Below, one piece after another: positions 1 to 8,926 of a stretch of 12,954 nt of DNA (within the stretch, counting starts at the first letter, position 1; the number at the start of each line of letters is the position of its first letter). A program made the position numbers and the translations under genes. The notes beneath the pieces are model-generated. The model did no database searches. It had not been told where the DNA came from and was given only the letters and a program-made list of their open reading frames with translations. This stretch comes from Conidiobolus incongruus B7586 (Eukaryota; Entomophthoromycota; Entomophthoromycetes; Entomophthorales; Conidiobolaceae): contig JNEM01010860.1 of assembly GCA_000697335.1 (NCBI GenBank), positions 1-12,954 of the forward strand, given 5' to 3'.

Positions 1-942
1 TTTATAATAAAATAAAAATTATCATTTTAATATATAATATTTAAAAATATATATAATAAAAAATTAATAATTTTTTTAATTTTTAATAATTTTATGCTAT
101 ATATTTAGTAAAGTTTTAATATTTATAGTTTTTTTATTAAAGATTAAAATTTAATATTTTATTAACTAATTAAATTTTATTGGAAAAATTTTTTTTCCTA
201 TAAGTTAGTTTTTGAATTGCTTAAAACAATTATAATCATATAAGTTATAATTTAAGGAATATACTAGATATGGTAGTTTTTTCCAATTATTTTTGATTAA
301 AAAGTTTTTTATAGCTTTGATTTTATATATTTTATATTTATTATATAAAATAATATAACTTTATAACTTATATTAAGAATTTTAATTAAAGTTAGTTTTT
401 TTTAAAAAAGTAATATAAAATTTATTATTAATTGATTTTCTTTTAAAATTTATCAAAAATAGTTAATATTATTATAATTTATTATAGAAATTAATATTTG
501 CTTATCAATATAAAATTTATTTAAAGGAATTTATAAAGAGGGTTGATTTAACTTAATCTAGCTTTTAAGTTTTGGTAAAAGATTATAAAAAAGATTTAAA
601 ATTCAGTAATTAAAATAATATATTATAAAAACTTTAGTTTTTAGTTATATCTTAATAAGTTTTATTTAGCAATAGCTATTTTATCTTTTGTTTAAATTTT
701 AATTAAATTATAAAATATTTATTTTATATTTTTTTAATTAATTTAAATTTAAATTTTAATATATATATAATGCTGATATAGTTAATATTAAAGTATTTTG
801 ATAATTTTCTAATTGAAATAAAAATTTTTTTCAAATATATTTTTTTATTTTATTAATAATTAAAAGAGTAATAGTTGAAATTAGTTTTTTTAAATTTTAG
901 CAGGATTTAGATAATTTCTCTCTTAACTTTAAAATAATATAC

Positions 943-1522
943 CTAATAATAAATTGTTGATTTGAATAATATTTATTATAAAAAGCTATTTATAAATTTT
1001 AAATAATTTTAAAGGGTTTATGATTTAGTTTTACTAATATTAAAATAAAAAACTTTTGATGATTATTATTTATTTTAATCATAATTAAATTAAACAACTA
1101 ATTTTAAGAAATTATTTTTTTATATATGTTTTTTTATTGAAAACTAATAATAAGCTTAAAAAAACAAAAATTAAAAAACTTCCCATTTTATTGATTTTAT
1201 GGTAATAACAAATCTAATAATAAATCACAATCTTAGATAAAACACTATTTTAATAAGCTGTTTTAAATCTTGAATGTGTTTAAAAAGTTTATGATTAGTT
1301 TTAATAATATTAAAATAAAAATTTTTTGAAAATTATTTTATAATTCAATGAAAAAAAATCTAATAATAACTATTTATATTTTAATATTTTAATAAAAGAA
1401 CTAATATAAAAAAATAGAAATATATTATAAAAAATATATAATCTGTTATTTATTCTATATATAATTTATATTTTAAAAAACATTATTTTTGAAAAGTCAA
1501 AAATTAAAAAATTTGCCATTTT
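943..1522. repeat. Degenerate tandem duplication, 271-base offset
   Basis: Two copies of a unit lie head to tail. CTAATAATAAAT at 943-954 recurs at 1214-1225, and a 44-base block at 1016-1059 recurs at 1287-1329 with one gap and about three substitutions; both pairs have the same 271-base offset. The copies stay alignable beyond this, with AACTAAT at 1096 matching 1399 (offset 303) and the 25-base block 1165-1189 matching 1498-1522 at 23 of 25 bases (offset 333). The growing offset means the second copy has gained about 60 bases, or the first has lost them. The flanks between these anchors are much more diverged. No coding capacity, terminal repeats or target duplication are visible, so it is unclassified. 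Confidence 0.55.
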
Positions 1523-2004
1523 TTTTTCTAACTAATATTTTATAATATTCTTTTTTAAATTTTATTTAAAAAACTTTATAAATAATAGAAAATTTTTAAA
1601 ACTATCAAGTTACTACAGGTCCAAATTTATTAATTAAAACTACATATGAATATATTTATATTGTATTAATTTTAAATATTTATGTAATATTTTAAATAGC
1701 AATAAGGTTATGTAAATACACTATTAAATGGAATACAGTTATATAGTTTTATCAAATTCTATCTATTTTCACTGATCATTACAAAATAAAAAAAATTAGT
1801 TATTTTTAAAAATAAAGTTTTATATATTTGATCTGAATATAAAAATATATATTATAAACTATATAAGTATATATTTAGCAAAGATAGTGATATATATTAA
1901 AAATTATCTTGATTTAAAGCAAACCCTGATCACAATAACAAAATAAAAATTTTTTGTAATTTCATTGATTGAAATTGATAATCCATTGCTTATTAAGTTG
2001 AATT

Positions 2005-2037
2005 CATTGTATAATTACTCAATCATTTTATACAATG
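2005..2037. repeat. Perfect 10-base inverted repeat
   Basis: CATTGTATAA at 2005-2014 is matched by its exact reverse complement TTATACAATG at 2028-2037, leaving a 13-base loop. It lies about 510 bases upstream of the poly(A) polymerase start codon. It could be a dyad binding site or a chance hairpin; in AT-rich DNA such stems are not rare, although this one includes a C/G pair near each end. Confidence 0.35.
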
Positions 2038-2378
2038 TATAGAAGCATATGATATTAAATCATTATATTCCAATTTCTTGGCTGCTAAGGTGACGATCAT
2101 TAATGAATTTCAATTTTGATATTTTTATTTTTGATTTATAAGTCAATAAATTTATGATTTTTTACTGATATTTAAATTTCTTATTTACTTATCAACCTCT
2201 CGTCCCAGTTCACAATTTATCTAATCCCATAAACTTTTATAACTATAATTATATTGCGAATATACTTAAATTAATTTCCATTCCTAGTACAATATGTTAA
2301 AATTCCTCTAAATTATTTAACAAATTGTATATTAAAAAAATTCTTTAATTAACTAATATTTATAATTAAATTAAAATT

Positions 2379-2542
2379 AATCAAAATTTTTTTTGATTAT
2401 TATTAAAAAAAAATCTTTTTTTTCTTTATCTTTCAATTAAATTTAAATTTAATAATATGAGGTAAAATAAACTAAATACCCCTTAATAATCAATTAACCC
2501 CTCAATAGTGACTACAGTTCGCCCAATACCAACAACAGTGTT
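2379..2542 (+). promoter_or_regulatory. Upstream region and leader of the poly(A) polymerase gene
   Basis: This stretch holds, in order: a perfect inverted repeat (AATCAAAA at 2379-2386 and TTTTGATT at 2391-2398 with a TTTT loop); an A9 run followed by a T/C-rich tract at about 2413-2434, of the kind often found near fungal transcription starts; a two-codon upstream ORF ATG AGG TAA at 2457-2465; and two same-strand CCCCT motifs at 2479-2483 and 2498-2502, 19 bases apart. CCCCT is the core of the yeast stress-response element bound by Msn2/Msn4 zinc fingers; a role here is inference. No convincing TATA box can be separated from the A/T background. The frame of the gene is closed upstream by TAA at 2495-2497, and ATG 2543 is the first ATG after it. 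Confidence 0.35.
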
Positions 2543-4267
2543 ATGACAGCACCTTCTCCTGCGAAGGTTGATACTTCGGTTCGACCAGAAGCCAATTTAC
2601 AAATTTTGCAAAAGGAGTTGATGACGTGTATGGAGGTAAAGAAATTATTTGTTGAAGTTAATGAGATGAAGAGAAGGTAATTAATTTAAATTTACAATAG
2701 GTTGATATTAATGTTATGTAGGGATAGAATTTTATTAAAATTACAAGAATTAGTGAATAATATTGACCCTACTTTAGTATGTATAACCAATGATAATTGT
2801 ATCTATGACAATGTCGGTGCCAAAATCTTCACATTTGGATCATTCCGTCTCGGTGTATATACCATGACGGATGATGTGGATACATTGTGCGTAATTCCAA
2901 ATTATATTGATAGGGACAAATTCACTCAACAATTCGCTTTCCAATTGAGTAAGGAAAACGACGTTACGGATATCGTCGCAATTCCTTCAGCATTCGTACC
3001 AATTATTAAACTCAAATTTGCGGGAGTGCCTATCGATTTGGCAATCTCCAAATTAGATTTGGTATCTGTTCCCGAAACATTGGAAATTAATAATCATGAC
3101 ATGTTTGGAAATTTGGACGAAAGTCAAATTAGAAGTATTAACGGTCCCAGAGTCGCTGATGAAATTTTGAGATTGGTACCGAAGCCTGAGGAGTACCGCA
3201 ACGCACTGAGAGCGATAAGATTGTGGGCGAAATGTAGAGGAATTTATTCCAATATCATGGGATTTATAGGGGGTGTAGGATGGGCTATAATGGTAGCGTT
3301 TATTGCCAAGAACTTTCCCGATGCGAATGCTGCTGAGCTGATCTTTCAGTTCTTTAGGATTTATTCTGATTGGAATTGGCCTACGCCTGTCGAGTTGAAA
3401 ACTAGAGAATTTGGGAAAAATTCAGCGATTGTTTGGGATCCTTCGACGAAAACTACGGATAGAACTCATTATATGCCAGTTATTACGCCTATGTATCCGG
3501 CTATGTGTGCCACGCACAATGTATCTGAGACTTCGTTAGCGATTATACATGCTCAATTTCAACAGGGCTACAAGACAGTTTGCGATATCTTCAACGGTAC
3601 TAGCTTATGGGCATCGCTATTTAACTCATTGGGATTTTTTCGCACTTACCAATACTACCTCTCAATTACTGCATACTGTGAAGATAAGACTAAAATTCAC
3701 CAATTTTCAAGCTTAATAGAATCGCAATTACGCTACCTGTGCTGTGTATTGGAGAAAGAACCATCGATTAATATTGCCCACCCTCATATTACAATATATT
3801 CTAAAGAGTATTTGAATTTGCCATCCCGCGAACATATTCAACTCCTCCAACGACAATCTCCTCTCACTCCACTACCAGTCCTGTCCCCACCACACGAAGG
3901 TAGCCAAAACGGTAGTGGTGACCAAAACATACAAGTACATACCACCACCTTCTATTTAGGACTCGATCTCGACCCCACCAAATTCCCAGTATCTGAAACT
4001 AGCGGTAAGCCCGTTGCGAACATTCCTACTACCGCATTTCTCGAACGTATTGTTGAGGACGAAGTTTACGATCCCAAGATCATGAGTGCACGTATCAAAA
4101 TGTATCACGCTACCAATCTCCCTAACCATTTGGTACAGAGACAGAGAACACCAAATCAGGGGAGATTGATGATGACTAACCAGTTAAGGAGCAAGAGGAG
4201 TATTGACGACGTTGAGGATAACGATACTAACGAATTTAGGGGAGCTAAAAGTGGTAGGAATTTATAA
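2543..4267 (+). CDS. Canonical nuclear poly(A) polymerase, two exons (2543-2676, 2722-4267)
   Basis: The product adds the poly(A) tail to cleaved pre-mRNA in the nucleus, using ATP. Joining the exons gives 559 residues, close to yeast Pap1 (568) and S. pombe Pla1 (566). Exon 1 supplies residues 1-44 and part of 45, including a helical segment matching the family's N-terminal region. The nucleotidyltransferase domain begins near residue 76 with KIFTFGSFRLGV (GS at 84-85). The catalytic aspartates are D96 and D98 (DVD) and D150 (PIDLA), essentially the yeast D100, D102 and D154 positions. The central domain follows: SINGPRVADEIL near 183, RAIRLWAK at 208-215, MGFIGGVGWA from 224, WNWPTP from 262 and MPVITPMYPAMCATHN from 296. 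The C-terminal RNA-binding domain contains HTTTFYLGLDL from 451, then a basic RSKR near 534-537 that may be a nuclear localisation signal. A proline-rich loop lies near 423-437. Oddities are FGSF for the usual YGSY, an extra acidic residue D95, and R211 where the usual ATP-contacting lysine lies. Confidence 0.93.
2677..2721 (+). other. Intron in the poly(A) polymerase gene (45 bases)
   Basis: Exon 1 runs into a stop (TAA, 2678-2680) unless this segment is removed. The donor is AAGAG then GTAATT at 2677, and the acceptor is TATGTAG ending at 2721. Splicing rebuilds one AGG arginine codon across the junction and reads MKRRDRILLKL, which aligns with the RR/RI helix of family members. TTGATATTAATG at 2702-2713 could hold the branch point. 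A second AG at 2699-2700 (TTTACAATAG) is also in frame and would leave a 24-base intron with seven extra residues, which seems too short for a fungal spliceosome. Confidence 0.85.
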
Positions 4268-4293
4268 TATTTGTAATTTATTATTTTTTAGTA

Positions 4294-4294
<1 letters not shown>

Positions 4295-4321
<27 letters not shown>
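4295..4321. repeat. (ATT)9 microsatellite
   Basis: Nine uninterrupted ATT units begin 28 bases after the poly(A) polymerase stop codon, so the tract probably lies in the 3' untranslated region. Its length is likely to vary between strains. Confidence 0.9.
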
Positions 4322-4324
<3 letters not shown>

Positions 4325-4391
4325 ACCTCAACAAATTGGTATAATTATTTATTATAATTAATATTATTAATTTTTAATCCTTATAAAACTT

Positions 4392-4397
4392 AATAAA
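4392..4397 (+). terminator. Possible polyadenylation signal AATAAA
   Basis: AATAAA lies about 125 bases after the stop codon of the poly(A) polymerase gene and is followed by A/T-rich sequence. In DNA this rich in A and T the hexamer carries little information, so the position of the true 3' end is uncertain. Confidence 0.25.
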
Positions 4398-5173
4398 ATA
4401 AATTATTTACAATTTGTTTAACTGTAATTATTTAAAATAATTTAATTTTAATAATAATTTAATTGATATATTTTAATTTTATAAATTTAATACGATATTA
4501 TTTAGATCAATATTGAAATATATTAACATCTATTATCATTTCCAATATCTTGTACTAATTCAATATTGAGAGTACAAAATGTTACCTTAAATTACCCAAA
4601 TTTCTCTCGTCACTTGTGAAATTTCAAAAATGATTGACATCATTCCGTGCCAATAACTAACCAATAATTGTTTTTTATTTATTAATGATAGATGGTTTGA
4701 TAATGTATTGATGAGTACTTTAATTATTTTTAGACTGTTAACTATTTATAAATTAAGTTTTAAAAGAGTAAATTTTTAATTGGATAATAATGATAATATT
4801 AAACTAATCAGATAATATAAAATTATTTTTTAATAAATAAATAAAAAAATTTTTTTATCAATTATAAAAATATTATTAAACTTAATTTTAATTAAATAAA
4901 AAAGGAAATATTTTGTATTTTTTTAATAATAAAATTATAATTAATTAATTTTAATAAAATTTAAATTATCTTAATTTTCTTTTAATTTAAGTAAATATTA
5001 TATCAATATTATAAAATTAGATCTGTTTTAATAAAAATATATTAGAGTGATTGATTATAATTGAGAATATTTCAATTTAATAAAATATTTATTCATCAAT
5101 CTTTAATATACTTTTTACAATTTGAAAGTTTTAACTGGATGTGTTAGATTAATTGAGATATATTGATATATTA

Positions 5174-5248
5174 ATAGAATTCAAATATGTTATATATTTC
5201 GTTATAATCACTATATTTGAAATTTTACCATTTCATTTTGAATTCTAT
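5174..5248. repeat. 12-base inverted repeat centred on GAATTC
   Basis: ATAGAATTCAAA at 5174-5185 has its exact reverse complement TTTGAATTCTAT at 5237-5248. Inside the left arm, TCAAATAT at 5181-5188 can alternatively pair with ATATTTGA at 5213-5220, so two mutually exclusive stems are possible. Outside the arms similarity falls off quickly, and I see no target duplication, so the evidence for a small inverted-repeat transposon is weak. Confidence 0.45.
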
Positions 5249-6589
5249 CATTAAACCTAATAATAAAACCTATAACACAATAGTGTAATTTTCAATTGTT
5301 CATTTTATAATATATACAATCAGGCAATAATTTAAAATAGTGTTTCTAATATTATACAATAAAACCTTAATATATATTTAATTATTATTGAAATATTTTG
5401 AATCAATATTACAATACATGATTGAATTTAATTTAAATTAATTAATAATTTACCAAATTTAAAAATTTAAAATTATCTAATATATTTTAATTAACATTTT
5501 AGTGTTTATAATTTTAATTTATTATATAAATTAATTACCATTATAACAGAAATATATATTTATATTTGTTTAAAATAAATTTTCAAAGTGAAATATAATT
5601 CATTTTATAATATGATCACCAATTTTAAAGAGTCAAATGTCAAACTCAATTTAACAATCATTACTTAATAATTAATTGATTGGTTATTAAATTCAATATT
5701 TTTATGATTTTAATGCAAAAAAGCTCTCAAAACTTAATTTAAATCCTGCATAATTTAACATTGGAAAAATAACATTTGATAATTAAACTAATAATACGTA
5801 ATATTACATTTTTAAAATAATTGGCATATAGTTAATAAATTGAAAGTTTTTTGATTTTAGTTGATAACTGATAGTATTGATGGAGTTTATAGGTTTAAAG
5901 ATTTGATAAATATGATTATGGATATTCTTATAAATTAACAAATCTAACTAACTCATCAATTAAATAAAAAATAAGCTTGTTGATCCACACTAAGTACTAT
6001 TACACCCAATAAAAAGAACTGATCCGTTTAAATAACATTTTGGTAAAACTATTTTCCAACCAGGAATTAAGAACATTTTAATGCTAATCACATGATAATC
6101 CTAATTCAAACTGTTGGTTTAATTGCATTCAATTTATAAAATATTAATGATTGGAGTATTAGATTAGGTTTCTTTTAATTTTACGTAGTTAAAACCCCTC
6201 AATCTTTAATAAATCTTTACATAAAAATATAACTAACTGTATATCTAAAATTCAAAATTTTTTAACTAACAATCGTATTTGATTAACTATAGATTTTTAA
6301 TCCGAATTAATAATAAAGTTGGGGTAAATATTGAGAAATTATAATCTATTAATAGATATTGGAGTATTCCGAATTATTAAAGTAGTACACTTGAATCAAA
6401 AATTATTTATAGATAAAAATTATAACCAATCATAATTTAATACAATTTAAAATTATCACTTTTTCAAGTAAAAAAAAATTTTTTTTGATTTCAAAATATT
6501 CCGGAAAATAAATTAATAATTAATTGTTAAAAATTGATATTAACTGAAAAATTCAATTAAAAAAATAAAGTTATTAAATTATTTACTTT

Positions 6590-6806
6590 TTTTCAATTTT
6601 AATTTATTATATATTAAAAATAGTAATAATATATATATATATATTTATTATTATTAAATAATTGTAGAATTATAATAATTAATAAATATTAAAAATAATA
6701 TTTAAATACACTATTATTATTGATACAATTAAATAATATATATATATATTTAGTAAATATATTAAATTTAATTAAAAATAAAAATAAAAAAAAATTAATT
6801 TTTTTT
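6590..6806. repeat. A/T low-complexity block with two (AT)n tracts
   Basis: This block has almost no G or C. It contains (AT)8 at about 6629-6644 and (AT)7 at about 6736-6749, and ends in a 20-base palindrome of A8, TTAATT-type centre and T8 at 6787-6806. The segment after the first (AT) tract resembles the reverse complement of TACAATTAAATAATATA before the second, so the two tracts may be arms of an imperfect inverted repeat. Such DNA unwinds and extrudes easily, and might serve as a matrix-attachment or replication site, but no consensus supports that. Confidence 0.45.
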
Positions 6807-7409
6807 CTTTTTGATATAATATAAAATTTATACAGATTCAGGGTTAAAGTTAAGACAATTTAGTATACTTCAAATTTGTAGTTTTATTTATTCAAATTTT
6901 TAAATAATTTTAGAATAGTTTGTATATAATAAATGTTAATTAGAGATTTGAGTGTATTAAAAAAGGAGATCAATAAATTTAAGGAATCTTAAAAATAACT
7001 ATTTATGGTTAAAGCTGTTGAAATTATCAAATAACTTAAAATAATATCACTTTTAAAACTTTTTAAATTGATTTGAAAATAGTTCAGATAAATTTAGTAA
7101 ATGTGATTTTATTCTAATTCTCTGAATGCACATAATGTTGAATGTATCATTATTTTCACTTTTTATAATAATAATTAATTGAAATACTGGATGATAAATA
7201 TTAAAATAAATCTAAATTTTTAAATTAAAACTATGTACACTTTTATTTAATAAATATTCTATTAAAACTTGGAAATAAAGTTCATATTATTAATTTTAAT
7301 TCAATGATCAAACATCTAGAAAATTTCCAAATTTCAAATTTTGTAAATTTTTAAAACTTGAATTTGAAGCATTTAGCATCAACGTCAAATTCTAAAAATT
7401 AGCCAAAGA

Positions 7410-7426
7410 TTTCGTTTCAAACGAAA
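7410..7426. promoter_or_regulatory. Perfect 17-base palindrome TTTCGTTTCAAACGAAA
   Basis: Arms TTTCGTTT (7410-7417) and AAACGAAA (7419-7426) are exact reverse complements around a single C. Each arm contains CG, rare in this background, which makes chance less likely than for pure A/T stems. The one-base centre is too tight for an RNA hairpin, so a dimeric protein-binding site is the better reading. It lies about 340 bases beyond the stop codon of the minus-strand gene. Confidence 0.4.
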
Positions 7427-7765
7427 AAAAATTGTACATTAATTGGGGGTTCACTCCAAAGTAACAAGAATTGGCCAAATGAACTATTTGCTTGGTGGGG
7501 ATTAGTTTAATTCACAGTAGCATCAGCTAAATCATCCTCTTATTCTTAAGTGTAAGATTACTAACAAATTTCATTTCAGTTGAAAAAAGTCGTAAGATTT
7601 CCTTTGCAATGGTACTATAGTATGAGGAGGAGGAGGAGGAGGAGCTATTCAATAAGAACTGAAAATTGAGGTGTACACAAATTATGAAATTTCTGTGATC
7701 GAGATAATTTTATGTAGTAAATCAAAAAAAAATAATATACAACAAAATGGAAATATTAACATAAA
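7427..7765 (-). other. Downstream flank / probable 3' untranslated region of the minus-strand gene
   Basis: This stretch is richer in GC (about 33%) than the desert to its left, which fits transcribed sequence after the stop codon at 7766-7768. It contains the (GAG)7 tract at 7624-7644. No classical AATAAA is seen on the minus strand here; the variant AATAAG occurs near 7549-7556, and a plain AATAAA only near 7242-7247. A minus-strand frame of about 59 codons crosses the tract but has no early ATG. Confidence 0.35.
7624..7644. repeat. (GAG)7 microsatellite
   Basis: Seven perfect GAG units, reading CTC on the minus strand. It stands out because purine triplets rich in G are rare in this window. 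It lies about 120 bases after the minus-strand stop codon, probably in the 3' untranslated region. Confidence 0.85.
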
Positions 7766-8926
7766 TTAGGCTTCTTGACTCTCCCAGGTGTTGACTTGCA
7801 CTGGTTGGAAGAGTGGACAGGTGATCGGGGGGTTAATCACAATAGTCCTCATGGCTCCGTTGGTTTGAATGGGGGGTGATTTGGTGCGTTGATGCTTGTG
7901 GGCTTGGCCGATGATTTCCCCGAGCTCGCTCATGCTTCGCAATGCTGGCATAGTGTGGCGATTGGGCGATTTGGGAGATTCGTCGATCGAGTTGGATTTG
8001 TGCATGGTGTAGCTGTCAGTGCTCAGGGAAAGAGCTCTGTTGAAAGTGGGGGGAATATCACTCTTGTGATCGATATCCAACTCGGTGGCGGGGTCTTCGC
8101 AGAAACTGAAGAAAGAGTCCTCGGGATCTTTGGGGAGGTATCTTTTGTAGTGTTTGTGGTTGTCTTCGTAGCTGTATGCTGAAGTAATTACTGGAGTGCC
8201 TACTACTTGTTGAACAGTTATTTCAGTTTCAAAATTCTGGATAAAGTCCGATTTGCTGGCTAAATCTATATTAGATAAATGACTCTTTTCGTAGAGTTTG
8301 ATGTCTTCTGAGAACGAAGAGTTTCTCTGTAAGCCTAGCGACCTTGAGCGCGTCCTACTACATACGCGCGGCGTGTGGTCAACCATGAAGCTGTAGCAAG
8401 GAACGGATTCAGAAATTGCGGATTCTGCGGGGGTAACTTTCTTGAGTTTGTGATATGATCGCTTGAGTTTGCAGTGTGGGTTGATCTGGGTGGTGGTTAT
8501 GACCTGAGGTTGTTCAATGGTGCTGAAGGTGGGAGGAAGGTGGTAATTTTTAGAGTTGATGGATTGACGGGATCTAGTCATATGGTTAGAGGGAGATGAT
8601 TTGTAAGAATCGAGTGGGGTTGAAACGGACGATTTTTTGCTTGGCATAAACCAACTCTTATAAGCTTGGCTTGTTGATTTGCGGTGGCTATTAGACTGTG
8701 TAATATGGTCTGGAAAGTGTTTCTTCAGAGACCGCGTCGTTTCAGCAAGCCACTCTTCCATCTGAGCTACGGAGGGAGCAAATTGAAATTTGGCAACTAA
8801 AGAACTCGGTGGTATTGAGCCAAAAGAGAGATCATTTTGAGTAGAGTTGGACTCTGAAAAATGCATAGATTGATCTTTTTTGGCTACAGAAAATGAAAGT
8901 TTCCTTAAAGTTTTATGTATCCCCAT
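7766..8926 (-). CDS. Unrecognised Ser/Thr/Pro-rich basic protein, 386 residues
   Basis: I do not recognise this protein. It is a single uninterrupted frame; the start ATG follows an in-frame TAG 12 bases upstream and has A-rich sequence before and G after it. Ser, Thr, Pro, Lys and Arg are abundant, with no membrane segment, signal peptide or coiled coil visible, so most of it is likely disordered. Two stretches look more structured: residues 46-73, ending in an amphipathic MEEWLAETTRSLKKHF helix, and the C-terminal 357-386, NGAMRTIVINPPITC onward. Between them lie repeated basophilic phosphorylation-like sites (RTRSRSLGL at 191-199, RNSSFS at 201, RALSLS at 297, HKSNSIDESPKSP at 309-321, RSMSEL at 330, QRTKSPP at 346) and proline-directed sites (STPLD, SSPS, HTPR, GTPV). 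These could serve basophilic or cyclin-dependent kinases or 14-3-3 proteins; that is inference. GC reaches 55% in 7921-7980. The antisense frame at 7889-8182 is a shadow. Confidence 0.8.
   Translation of the reverse strand: MGIHKTLRKLSFSVAKKDQSMHFSESNSTQNDLSFGSIPPSSLVAKFQFAPSVAQMEEWLAETTRSLKKHFPDHITQSNSHRKSTSQAYKSWFMPSKKSSVSTPLDSYKSSPSNHMTRSRQSINSKNYHLPPTFSTIEQPQVITTTQINPHCKLKRSYHKLKKVTPAESAISESVPCYSFMVDHTPRVCSRTRSRSLGLQRNSSFSEDIKLYEKSHLSNIDLASKSDFIQNFETEITVQQVVGTPVITSAYSYEDNHKHYKRYLPKDPEDSFFSFCEDPATELDIDHKSDIPPTFNRALSLSTDSYTMHKSNSIDESPKSPNRHTMPALRSMSELGEIIGQAHKHQRTKSPPIQTNGAMRTIVINPPITCPLFQPVQVNTWESQEA

Larger units (their letters stand above)
1..2378. other. AT-rich non-coding stretch, left flank
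   Basis: No reading frame of useful length and no RNA gene are visible on either strand. My hand count over 1-900 gives about 62 G and 30 C, so roughly 10% GC with a twofold excess of G over C on this strand. Runs of A and T dominate, with short (AT)n stretches, for example near 761-770. From about 1900 onward the GC content rises a little and short inverted repeats appear, including a 7-base stem at 1958-1976 and the 10-base stem at 2005-2037. The only larger structure is the old duplication at 943-1522. Composition alone could suggest mitochondrial DNA inserted in the nucleus, but I recognised no mitochondrial gene or tRNA. Confidence 0.7.
4398..7409. other. AT-rich intergenic stretch between convergent genes
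   Basis: No gene is visible on either strand. GC is about 7-15% in most lines I counted, rising to perhaps 28-30% in short patches near 4540-4690 and 5940-6130, neither of which holds a long reading frame or a recognisable RNA. Contents worth noting are the inverted repeat at 5174-5248, an A9/T8 block at 6470-6486 and the low-complexity block at 6590-6806. The genes on both sides point into this region, so it must contain both 3' ends. Confidence 0.65.

Noticed and set aside
1-1900. Nuclear copy of mitochondrial DNA
   Set aside because: Only the low GC suggests it; no mitochondrial protein, rRNA core or tRNA cloverleaf could be recognised.
1-2378. Repeat-induced point mutation (RIP) remnant of a transposon
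   Set aside because: The A/T bias is made of long A and T runs with unequal G and C rather than TA-enriched transitions, and no ancestral element is recognisable.
2702-2721. Translation of the poly(A) polymerase from a start inside the second exon
   Set aside because: The upstream exon supplies the missing family N-terminus in frame, with a proper GT-AG intron, so a start near 2702 or 2711 would be truncated.
7500-7570. C/D box snoRNA on the minus strand
   Set aside because: GGATGATTT and CTGATG resemble C and D boxes, but spacing and terminal stem do not fit.
7505-7710. About 59-codon minus-strand frame with a serine run from the (GAG)7 tract
   Set aside because: It has no early ATG, follows the stop codon of the larger gene, and no donor site that would splice it on is evident. 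Probably 3' untranslated sequence.
7889-8182. 97-codon plus-strand frame
   Set aside because: It lies wholly antisense to the 386-codon minus-strand gene, has repetitive V/F/G-rich sequence typical of a shadow frame, and no promoter of its own.
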